A stretch of 64,000 bases of DNA from Anopheles merus (lineage: Eukaryota; Arthropoda; Insecta; Diptera; Culicidae), in the NCBI RefSeq assembly GCF_017562075.2, contig NC_054083.1, positions 52,900,442-52,964,441 on the forward strand, given 5' to 3'. Below the pieces are notes generated by a model. The model saw nothing but the letters and a program-made list of their open reading frames with translations, was not told the DNA's origin and ran no database searches. Positions 24,401-32,600 of the stretch are shown one piece after another. Both the position numbers and the translations under genes were made by a program. The first letter of the stretch is position 1. Each line of letters starts with the position of its first letter.

Positions 24401-27400
24401 CAAAACAACTGAACAGAGCGTTGATCAAAGTGAATCAAAACGTATACAAGAACACACGGCAACATTTTGTAGTAATAAGAGCATCATTCATGTGATTTGA
24501 AGAAACAATCAAAATGAATAAAAACATACAATAAGATAAAAAAAATCGCAACGATGCTGTACAAAACGATACCCAGTTTGGGTTGTTGAATAAGAATTGC
24601 TTTTGTCGTTCAAAAAAGTTTCTTTAACTAATATGCGCAGGCCCATTAGAGCATGGTGATTATGGGTAACAAGTAATTAATGACGACTCGATCGTTGATG
24701 GGTCAAAATCCAAAAGCACACCCCCAGAAGCCTACACGAAGGTCTCTTACTTGTTGTTGGCAAGCTATCGGTTTACGTTAAATACAATCTACTGTTTACT
24801 ATTAGCCTTCCTTTGGCCTGCTTTATCCTCGAGCCCCGAATGGTTCCGAGTGTTTTGCTGATTTAAAAATGGTGGAGATCGTTGGCGAGACAGGGAAAGG
24901 GGGATTTTGAAAACTAAAAACCAAACATATTACACAGAAAAAAATGTTCAAAAAAGGTATCGAAGAAAACCGTAACAAGTAACAAAGTGAGCAAGAAGAA
25001 GGTACACATCCGAAAGCTGCTAATACTTACTCTTTACTGTTGGCTTCGAGGCTCTTGCGGCGCAGCTCGTCAAGCGTGACACCGTTTTGCTGTTCCCATT
25101 CGGCTTTCTCCTGCTCGAAAGCCTTTCTGCGATCTTCCAGCTCACGAATTTGAAGCTCGAGTGCCTAAAAATGTGAATTGGATCATTAGATTTCATGTAC
25201 TCCGTTTCTGTCAATCAACCACCACATCAAATGATGCTGAATCTCCTCCCGGCTCGATGCATCACCTTCTTTCGTTCCTCGTGACGTCTGGTTAGTTCGG
25301 CCTCCGAGTCCTTGAGCTTTTGTTTCTTCTCCTTCACCTTCATCTCAAACACTTGCTCCATTTCGGCTTCCATTTTCTTCATCTTCGATTCATGTTCCCG
25401 CTTTTCCTCCTCCATCTGAGCCAGTGGATTCCTGTGGGACAAGTTTCAACGTTTTCGTGAGTATCATCCATTTCGCCCTATTCTTTCATTTCAAAACGCG
25501 CTTTTCTCTCTGCTTCTGCTACATGCACGGTGGTACAGAAAGCTATTCATGTTTTCTTTTTTCATTAGCAACTAAATGAATGCGATAAACGAACGGATGA
25601 ATAAAGAAGCCATGCATGCAAGCAAAGGTTATGCTGATGAGCTGTTGAAGAGTTTCATTTATGCTGTGTTACACTCGCACACACACATCGCGTTTAGATT
25701 GTGAAGACTCTATCAAAAAGAAATCCCACCGGAAGTGTTCCGGAGTTTTGGGTTTAAACCATAACCAGTCGAGGGGTTGGGCGGGATTTCACTTTCATAG
25801 AGACCACCCAGCCACTAAACGAGGAAGGGGGCGAGAAGGAAAGATGCTATGATAACGCTAATACCAATTAGTTTTCCCATTTACCAAGTAGACTGACTTA
25901 CCATCCAGTACCGTTTGTGTTAACAGTTCCAATATTGCATAAGCTGGATGAGTGATGAATATGGGGGCGTTTGTTTTGTGTTTTTGTTTTTTTTTGGTTT
26001 AAAAGGGTGAGAAATGAAAATGAATTTAGTGTTAAACCGAGCAGCAGCAGTGTTTTAAATATGCACACGCGTGTGTTATAATAATAAATAATAGTAAACC
26101 ATCATCATACACACTCCCCGATCAGCTCCGAATGGTTGCAAGAGAACGGAAGAGGGCAAAGCACCCACCCCACGTTCACTCTCGTCGAACCATTCGCACC
26201 TGGACCGTGAATTGATGCAACGTTAGAGCAGCTATTGCAAAATGCAAAATGAAAAAAAAAATGCACACACAACCACGAAAGCCAACAAATTAGAAATGAG
26301 AATTAAGATAGAAAATAGCACAGGCCAAACCGACAATGACGGGAGGTTTGAGATTCGGTTTTTGCGTGCCCCGAGTGCTTACTTATTGCTTAGTTTGGCC
26401 TTGCCATCGGTACCCAAACCGGCCAGCTTTCGACAGCGATAGTTTTCATAGTGCACGTTGTTTGTCACATCCTTCAGGTCCTGCAGATTCGTCCGGATGA
26501 CCATGTTGCGCAGAGCGATGAAATCACAATGGTCCAAATTTTCAACTAAAATGCAAAAGGGCAAATAGTGTGATGTATTTATACCCACGAACACCCTCCC
26601 TTCGTTCTCGCGTACCTTCAGCAACTCCCCACGGGTAGCGTCGTCCACGGACTTTGCGACCATCGATCTCGATTATTGCGTTCGCACCGACCACAGCGAA
26701 CGGAACGCGGCTGCGCAGCTGGCGAAGTACTTTTGCGTCCTCCTCCTCGTCCATCGGGTCCGGGAAATCGTAGATTTTAATCTTATTTTGAGCGATTTCG
26801 TTTAGAATCTGCAATTGAACAGAACACCCCATTGTATACGTCGTCCCGACAGTCACACACAGTTTGCCTCTCCACCACAAACAACATTACCTGTTTCTTG
26901 AAGAGAGTGATTTCCTCCGGAGTCAGCGTGTCCGCTTTGGCAATCACCGGTATGATGTTCACCTTATCGCACAGTCGCTGCATGAACTCGATATCCAGCG
27001 GCTTCAGCCCATGCCCGGACGGGGCAATAAAGTACAGACAAACGTGCACGCGCGAATCGGGCAGCGCCGTTCGGTGGACGCGTGACTCGGCCGTCAAATA
27101 CTCCTCGTACTTCGACTCTACAAAGTCCACTATCGGTAGCCAGCTGTAGAATAGAGTATAGAACACACATTGCATTAACCGAGCAACAGTTATGGCACAA
27201 AGAAGCTTCTCTCTATCTCCCTCTCTGCGACCTACCAGTTGCTGTTGTCAACGGCATCACCGAACCCGGGCGTATCGACCACCGTCAGCGTTAGGTTAAC
27301 GCCGTTCTCCTTCAGCAGCACCTTGGTGCTCTCGACGGCCACCGTCTTCTTGATGCGCTTCGACGGTCCCGGATGCTGCTCGGCGTGGTAAATGTCCGAC

Positions 27401-29603
27401 AGGAACATCGAGTTGATCAGGGTCGATTTGCCGAGCCCCGACTCGCCCACCACCATCAGCGTCAGCTCGAAGCCCTTCTTCACCGCCTTCCGGTACACCT
27501 GGTTCGGCAGGTTCGCGAACCCAACGTACCCGTCCAGCTCCTTCGGCTTCGTTTTCATCACCGGCTTCTCCTTCTCATGCCGTTCGTTCGCTAGCTTCGC
27601 GTTCGCCGCATCCGCATGGTGATGATGACCGTGGTGACCGTTCGCACCGCTATCGTGATGGTTCAGCAGGGCGTCCCGCTTCTCCTTCAGCGAAATACTG
27701 TTCATGCTGGTCGCTAGCCCGTTCACGCCACCGCCACCTCCTCCGCCGAGATTGTTGTTCCCGGTTGCTGCCGCCGCTGCTGCTGCTGCCGCGTGCACAG
27801 CGCTGCCATTCGTGGCCGGTGCACCGTTCAGACCGTTGTGATTGTTATTGGTGACCATTGCGCCAATCGAGACCGCGGCCGGTGAGCTGTTGTTAGTGAC
27901 GCCACCGCCGCCGCCAACTGAGTTAGTGAGCCCTGCCGTGCTGTGTTTATCGTTGGCCGCGTTTGCGCTGTTATTATGCTGCGGAGAGAGATAGAATGAG
28001 AGAAGCGAGACGGAAATGTTGGATTAGCTGTTAGTTTGCCACATTAATAAAGCTGAATGAGGGGGTGGGGTAGGGGGATACTAAAGGCAATGTTAGTAGC
28101 AAATAGGAGGTTAGAGCTTGTTGAAAGCGGAATAATGCACAACGATGTGAAGAGAGCAGGAGCACAAGGAGCAAGTGAGCGAGCGAGCGAGCAAGGAGGA
28201 GGGGAGGAAGCGGGAGCAAAGTAGGAAGCCAACCACACAACGCAAAGCTCAACTCACGATCACGTTGTTGTTAGCCAGGTTGAGACTGTTCAGCCCTACC
28301 GGTGGATTTGGTGGCGGTCCGGACGGACTGTTGCTCTCCGACTTGAAGAACATTTCGCGCTTCGTTGCCAACTGAAAAGCACACATACCAAACAAAAATA
28401 AACGAATCAATTAATAAAACCGAACCAAACACAGGGTGACACACACAGACACGCGCAACGTCGAACAATGACACACCGGGGAGAACGAAAGAAGAATTGT
28501 AAAAATGGAGGCAACGCGACGGGCACGACTATTCTAACCACACAGATCCATACCGTTTACACAAGCACTGATTGCAAAACAAAAATACATTAATTTTCTA
28601 ATTTAATAACAAACGAAACAGCAAACTAAATCAAACTTAACATTAATGTAAAACAGACAGCTTTAGCAAAAAGGGAAACCACGGAAATGGAGCGTGAAAT
28701 TAGTCATTAGTAGCTCCTTGCCTGACGGCTGACTGACTGGTCGGGCTTGTCTGTTCCTTTTCCACCCTCTTTCTAAACACCAAAGATGCCGTCGTTCTGC
28801 TGCAGCTGCGGAACGTGAAGGTAAAACCCAACCAGGCGCAACGTCTCGCCGACAGGCATTAAGAAACGGCACACACTTCGGGGTACAGTGAGCATCGTAA
28901 CACACGCACCAATCCCGAAGGATTGTTAGTACCACCCATCCAATGATGATTACATTATCCCTCCCGCAATTGAGAGGTAAACAAACCCCCCTCAACATAC
29001 GCAACTGTTTGTTTTAGTTTGTATCTGTATGCAGAGCTCGATCTCTACCCATGATCGGGTGGTAGGCACATTTCAAAGAGCCAACGAGCCGATTTAATGA
29101 AATAATCAATAAAATTTAACCGTTTTCCTCTCCCTTTTTGGAAAAGAAAGCACAAACACGCAATCCGGTAAAGAAGGATCATCTTCCGGCAACCGGAGCG
29201 ATCGGACGATCGATGATGATCCTCTCTTCCCCCCTCACCCCCCACTACTACGCAAGTTGTCGCGGTTCCTCACCAGGCTAACCTTTTCCCGTTCCGCTTT
29301 GTCGATCTTGGTGAACTCGTTGCGATCGCGATCGATCTTGTTGAAGGATGACGAGTAGTTTGGCAGCTTCGGAGGTGGAATGGGCCGGGCGGCGATCGTC
29401 GGCTTCTCGTGCGTCTTGTTCGTCCCGTGGATGCCGGCCGTGATGGGAGGTGCCGCCACTGGCATACCACCGCCACCACCCGATCCCTGGAAGTTGGCCA
29501 TATAGGCGCCGGGCGACGAAAGGACGGGCTTCACCGGCGGTACTGGCGGTCCACCGGCACCGGGTCCGGCCGTCTGCTGTGCTGTGGGCGTTGATGTACT
29601 CAT
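12372..29603 (-). CDS. pnut: Septin, Peanut/SEPT7 class, with extended N-terminus
   Basis: A GTP-binding filament-forming cytoskeletal protein that acts in cytokinesis and at the cortex within hetero-oligomers. Exons: 29274-29603, 28258-28371, 27236-27978, 26891-27143, 26616-26808, 26383-26545, 25266-25431, 25031-25164, then terminal exon 12372-12414. All phases join, giving 712 residues. The G domain begins near residue 296 (GYVGFANLPNQVYRKAVKKG). It has the P-loop GESGLGKS (325-332), switch DTPG and specificity AKAD. A coiled-coil follows (QMEEEKREHESKMKKMEAEM) and the end is GKGKKKKGLF, as in Drosophila Peanut. The first about 295 residues are low complexity (Pro-rich, Ala, Gly, Asn and His runs), longer than I recall for Peanut (539 residues in all). 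The first exon has a strong acceptor (TCTAG, exon from 29658) and two tiny upstream ORFs before ATG 29603. Two short upstream exons could give other starts. A retrotransposon lies in the last intron. Confidence 0.92.
12415..12965 (-). other. Septin intron, left flank of the BEL insertion
   Basis: Intronic sequence on the septin strand between the terminal exon and the 5' edge of the retrotransposon. No exon or repeat of note is seen apart from the target-site copy ATAGC at 12961-12965. Confidence 0.6.
12961..12965. repeat. Target-site duplication ATAGC, left copy
   Basis: ATAGC directly abuts the 5' LTR. The same pentamer follows the 3' LTR at 20347-20351. Five-base duplications are typical of BEL/Pao integration. 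Confidence 0.9.
12966..13147 (+). repeat. 5' LTR of the BEL/Pao element (182 bases)
   Basis: It starts TGTTGAGTAATG and ends AACTAAAACA. It contains a TATAAA word at 12989-12994, a possible promoter, and AATAAA at 13065-13070, a possible polyadenylation signal. By eye it equals the 3' LTR over its whole length. Confidence 0.95.
13151..13168 (+). other. Candidate primer-binding site (tRNA-Tyr-like)
   Basis: Three bases after the 5' LTR, TGGTCCTTCG is complementary to the last ten bases (CGAAGGA plus CCA) of insect tRNA-Tyr as I recall it. After that the match is only partial. A TGG right after the LTR is the usual mark of a tRNA primer site. Confidence 0.55.
13693..14282 (+). repeat. Two tandem copies of a 295-base unit in the BEL leader
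   Basis: Copies at 13693-13987 and 13988-14282 both begin GTTCGAATTCACAAG and differ by eye at about one base (ggtatcc against ggtatct). The unit itself contains two diverged copies of the shorter GTTTTCAAT/GTCGGT motif. Confidence 0.88.
14402..14622 (+). repeat. Three tandem copies of a 74-base unit in the BEL leader
   Basis: Units begin at 14402, 14476 and 14550 with GGTTCGCGCGCGTTATTC and end in a TTTTCGGGTTAAGATAAA-type tail. The third copy diverges at its end. They lie 150-370 bases upstream of the gag-pol start. Confidence 0.92.
14773..20127 (+). CDS. BEL/Pao Gag-Pol polyprotein
   Basis: A single uninterrupted frame of 1,784 residues from ATG 14773 (AAA ATG C) to a double stop TAA TAA. 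The frame is open for 19 codons upstream but has no ATG there. In order: a coiled-coil-like N-terminus; a DUF1759-type Gag region (about 180-360); zinc knuckles CxxCx4Hx4C at residues 386 and 420 plus a half-knuckle; an aspartyl protease with LLDGGSQ (D518); reverse transcriptase with YMDD at 922; RNase H with FSDAS (D1099) and VDST (D1178); integrase with a Zn-binding region and catalytic D1481, D1546 and E1600; and a DUF5641-type C-terminus. All key motifs are present with no stop or frameshift. The protease reads DGG where DSG/DTG is usual. Confidence 0.96.
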   Translation: MPGSPVPTTSAAFEEQDASHRVSHVQAASDSDHVQANPILRAAVAREASESEFADFESVNSSPTFPTAAMLAEKRKRMRQHFDQRLDRIDQALQHATRADAAFLKGCASRLSMLSTEYETWHTNNLVSSSNAQFEQEEEEYASFENRHFELSLAIERNLSSSVVSTPTRDTMPHTKLPEMRLPTFDGKMEDWLPFRDAFLSLIDRNKNLADVDKLRYLKGSLQKDALNVVGDIEITDANYSVAWEVLKSRFENKKLVVKRYLDGLFAIPHMKKESYESLISLIDSFERGVKMTTRMGVATEGWSVLLAHMVCSKLDLATLKQWEIHHSSTNVPTYDEIMKFLRSQATVLQAMAPDRNRTSEATTAGGRMKTRNEVYSVVKPATKVCSFCKRASHAAYLCEVFRNASVEKRHELVRNGQLCFNCLSAGHQRKDCSSGSCRVCQRNHHTMLHKPNSPIDQSSLASASSLPSTSNAEAATPASIVQHCARNNFEKIILLPTAMVQVVNVDGTRIWARALLDGGSQINIVTERLVQLLRVQKRNEHHLLGGIGKAQHSSHHSVSLAIHSHCSTFKASWKFHVLREVTWDQPAHAVNPEGLNLPKGVTLADPHFYEPGPIDLLIGREGYNDLLLGNILRLNSPKLLLQNTELGWIVSGQVSQGLTHSSLVLNVMTLNDQLSRFWELEGCYSPAMLSVEEAECEAAFVQTTSRDHEGRFVVALPTRTERLNQLGDSYEAASRRLQSLCRRLNIDSKLKQEYSKFLQEYLDLGHMEEIPSDRHDIGKTYYMPHHCVVRPDSLTTKLRVVFDASSSTDTGVSLNDALMVGPSVQDDLLSLLLRFRVPRFAILADIEKMYRQIWVKESDRPLQRILWKESADDRIRIYQLKTVTYGTACAPYLATRCLQALAKEGETRYPRASKVLEQDFYMDDMITGVESVEDGRIICSEINQLLQSAGFHLRKWASNSSELLEQIPAELQIEGDVLNIDRSTSIKALGLRWMPSSDQLGFSVPGWKESEIITKRIALSDSAKLFDPLGLLGPVIVVAKCFRQELWKNENTWDEPLESERQQFWLRFREQLADLTSLTIPRRAIGGTVRIEAHGFSDASLRAYGACIYIRAESSDGQVSVRLLCAKSKVAPIPNTKRKKNVSLPRLELSGALLLSHLWQKVKQGVKLELKINFWVDSTIVLHWLSSSPSRWKQFVANRVAEIQHQTYKMPWSYVASEHNPADIISKGMMPLQLMDSQLWWQGPSWLHLPSQAWPTNKPNTEISSEDLEERSIVATSQQVPSNFLFDLSSSYEKLVRLTAYLLRFMYNCQPTHRGNLRKGFLKIDELVSASLTLVRLAQQETFAEELRDVRQTGAVKPNSKLKTLTPILKEGILRVGGRLRNAPVSYERKHPIILAFSHPLTLLIARSYHRQYLHAGQQELISSLRERFWPLRVRNLARKVVYECVSCFRSKPTTAEQIMGDLPSERVNPVLPFYNTGVDLCGPLFYRQTNKKAAPIKCYVAVFVCLVIKAVHVELIADLSTPAFISTLKRFIARRGKPSVIQCDNAKNFRGADRALKEMYELFQKQQHQDAVTTYCGTEGITFNFIPPRSPHFGGIWEAAVKSLKRHLKATIGSSILRRDDLETILVQVEACLNSRPLTALSNDPEDLEILTPGHFLIQRALTSVPEPSYAEIPGNRLDRYQQLQEYVRRIWKRWNRDYLSGLHPRTRWTSRRDNVREGTMVLLKEDNLPPLKWRFGRVLKIYPGDDGLVRVVDVKTKDGIYRRAITKICILPGQKEEREVS
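20165..20346 (+). repeat. 3' LTR of the BEL/Pao element (182 bases)
   Basis: Same sequence as the 5' LTR by eye. It is preceded by a G-rich tract (CAACGGGGGGCGGCTA) likely to be the polypurine tract for plus-strand priming, and followed by the target-site copy ATAGC at 20347-20351. AATAAA lies at 20264-20269. Confidence 0.95.
20347..22465 (-). other. Septin intron, right flank of the BEL insertion
   Basis: AT-rich intronic DNA on the septin strand. It may include the 3' UTR of the alternative septin terminal exon, which ends at 22466. An (AT)n run lies near 21887-21903. No further exon is convincing. Confidence 0.5.
22466..22673 (-). CDS. pnut: Alternative septin terminal exon (basic, Ser/Thr-rich tail)
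   Basis: A strong minus-strand acceptor (TGCTTTCCAG) is followed by 208 bases that join in the same phase as the KKKKGLF exon to 25031-25164. It encodes 69 residues beginning ETASLASRSSDESKGRR, then VFGSLLRRHTSFGAPD, then a Ser/Thr/Asn-rich tail ending PSPQDHNDS before TAA. With this exon the septin would have 767 residues. The RRVFGSLLRRH stretch is basic and amphipathic-looking. It is proposed as a mutually exclusive last exon; transcript support is not visible from sequence. Confidence 0.72.
22674..25030 (-). other. Septin intron 8 (toward first alternative terminal exon)
   Basis: 2.36 kb of AT-rich intron between coding exon 8 and the nearer terminal exon. Contains simple T/GT-rich runs and no supported exon. 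Confidence 0.55.
25902..25943 (-). CDS. pnut: Candidate 42-base septin cassette exon
   Basis: On the septin strand, an acceptor-like CATCCAG precedes 42 bases, followed by an excellent donor GTAAGT. The block keeps phase between exons 26383-26545 and 25266-25431 and would insert LCNIGTVNTNGTGW between the G domain and the coiled-coil. Flanking exons also join directly, giving the conserved SNKNPLAQMEEE, so this would be optional. Supported only by splice signals and phase; it could be chance. Confidence 0.45.
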
Positions 29604-29658
29604 ATTTTCATACTCTGCTTGTATCACCGCTTATCACACACTCACGCGTACATGCACA

Positions 29659-32600
29659 CTAGACACACAAAGAGAAAACAGGAAGAGTGATGGGACGCGG
29701 GGACACACCTGTCACACTTGCGTTCGTTCGTTCAGTGTTCTAATCGTTTAATTTCTTCGCGACACTACACAAACTAGGCTGAAAACATTCTTAAAAATTG
29801 GACGTAAGGTTAGAACTCCTGCTTGCGCAAACCGCGTAGAAAAATGCAGTCTTGAAGAAGCACGATCGATGAAGATCGATTGCTTTCACAGTCAGAGGAA
29901 AGAGTGTCCGTCTGGTCCGGCCGACTGCTGCAGCCGTAATCGTTTACCAGAAGGAATGCCACACACACGACGCATCTTGACCCACTCACGTCACGCGACC
30001 TTTCCGATAACGCACTGGCTGGCGCGACTTTTGTGTGTGATTGTGTGCTGCCGCGAATCGAAAGCGATCACTTACGACGAGCTATAAATTATGCCAAACG
30101 GGAAGAAGAACTGTGCTGTCCCCACCGGGGGGGTAGGTTTGCGTTGTCCCCACTGTGTGCCGAAGCCGTTGTTTAGGGTAGGTGGTCGTAATATCTAATT
30201 GAAACAAACGATCGTCTCTCTCCCTTGCTGAGGTTATAGAGGTCTGGTAATCGTTTAGAGATCGCACACATATTCGCACGATGTATCGCAGGGGAGTGGT
30301 GGGCGGTGGGCACGGGACCATGCACACGGGCGCAGTTGCAGTTTGCGCGGGAAAGACACGCGCGGTGAAGGGACAACACACGGGCGGTTTATATGCATTA
30401 TTAATATTTATGAAAAGATCTCCTTTTTTGCATGACACACTCCACCACCCAGCGCCCATCGTTCATGTAAGGCGTGTGTGTGTGTCTAACGGGGCCGCAG
30501 ACCTTAAACATAAACGGATGGTGATGTAGGGAGAGAGAGAGTACCGTTTGTTTGTCGCCTTAAGACTCATCGTTCCGTGCCATTCTAAGCAATGAACCGA
30601 TCGGTAAGCGAAAGATTAACGCTATGGCGGCAATGGAAAGCCAATAAAAGTACACACAATGATTGGCAATGATTCAATGTAAATAAATCAACCCTCTCTC
30701 TATGGGCAAAGCCCCGTAACGCACTGGAAGCGGAAAGACGCAATGTTCGCGGCTCAGTGTATGATTGTCGGTGACCGAGAGTGGTTTTAATTCATTCCAA
30801 ATGAAACAATTTACGTTCCCCCCAGTCGATGCCGCCGCCTCCGCCGAGTTCTGACCGTGGAAGTAGTAGTAGCAGTTGTAACATTACTGTTAATAGTCTC
30901 TAACACCAGCAACAACGCGCGCTCTATCTTTCTTATCTCTCGTATGCTTCTCTTTTCACTCTCCTCCAAGTACGGGTTTTTTTTTGCCTTGACTTTACGT
31001 CACGCGCATGCGTTTTGCAGCAAGTGAATGATAATGAATGCAAGATGCATTACTGCATTTATTTCGCACCGTTTGTTTCGCACAGCGTAGTTCACCGCAC
31101 ATTTCATGCCCTTCATGCTGCGTCTACAGTAGCCTTTTCTCCCCACGACCCATATGGTCTGGGCTCCCGGTTGGTTGTGCTAATGGAACGAGAAAAAAAA
31201 AGCATCTGGGCACGGAACTGTGTCGATCTTAAGATGTGCGCGTTATGTGACACAATGTATCCGTTTGTGCCTGTGGCAAGAACGTGTATGTGAGGCATTA
31301 ATGTTGCCTACGCGCCGTAGCAAAATGGAGATGTAACATTCCGATAGTCCCGTCGCCGTCCATTGCTCCGATTGCATCCGATTCCGATGGTGCGACAAGG
31401 CCAGTGTGAGTGCGTATGTATGACCCTAGCTGATGAAACCAAGCGGAAACGGTTAGACAGCACCAGCAAGCAGCAGCAGGGCACTCGGCGGGATCAATTA
31501 TAAACAGAACAGAGCGAGGGAAGACGAACAAAAAAAAGATGAATCTCTGTCCATTCTCTCACGGGGCAACTCCAATATGTCTTAAGGGCTTATGGGATGG
31601 GGCGCCGACAAATAAACACGCTGTCGCCCAACAACTACACAACCAGCAACAGCAGCAACAGGACCAAGTCGCGGTGGATGCACATCGCGGGACCGTGCCG
31701 CATATGACCTAAAACGCGCGTTCGTTCACACTGCACTCGTCGTACATTCCCGGCTTCCCGGAATAAGTATGATCGTGATTTTTTCTACCACGTTTTGTCC
31801 AACCGCCGAATGGTACTGACTCAACCGCTTCGGCCTGCCCTTAGCGATGGCCCAACAACAACAACACATGTGTGTGGAATAAGTTGCCGCATAAGCAACT
31901 TCCTCTCCGCCCTCTCCCTCATCCCGGTGTGTCTCTTGCGTATCCCTCCAGAAGAAGAAATATGCTGAGCATTACCCGTTTCAAGTGTGTGTGTTTAAAC
32001 GTTCTGCTTCCACTTCACCAGACCTTCCAAATAGTAGAGACACGGATGGGCAAAGTAACAACACACCCAAGCAAGTAAGAGCTCTAAAAATGCGTATATC
32101 TCTGTTCTGTGCTGTGTCCAAAAAAATCTGGCCCCGCGTGCGGCCCCATTTTACCTCTTTTGTGTTGACTTGTTTGGGGAACTGAAGAGGGGGGGGGGGG
32201 ATAGAGACTTCCGGTGCAATATAGTGAGGTGCGGAGAAGTACGTGCGCTCATCACTTCGCGGCTCGGTGGTGTGTACTGGGCACGTCAAAACACGGACGT
32301 GGCCGCAACAACCAAACCAACGGACATTCCTTCTTCAAGTGCGAATCAGTGTCGTGCGGCCATAGAAGCAATAGTAGCACATTGCCCCCCTCCTCGTCGG
32401 GCACAGGCCCCTCTCTATCTCCCGTGGTGGTGCTTTTGTGTTGCTTTCTGTCTGTACTTTTTGTTTGGGCCCGATAAGAGCCAATCCCGCTGGGCAGTTG
32501 CTTCAGGCGTCTATCAGCGAACAGCCAAGGGGATGGGCCACGGTCAAGCCAAGGCAGAACGCACGATAGCGTTTGTTTTATTGCACATGTATGTGCTTCG

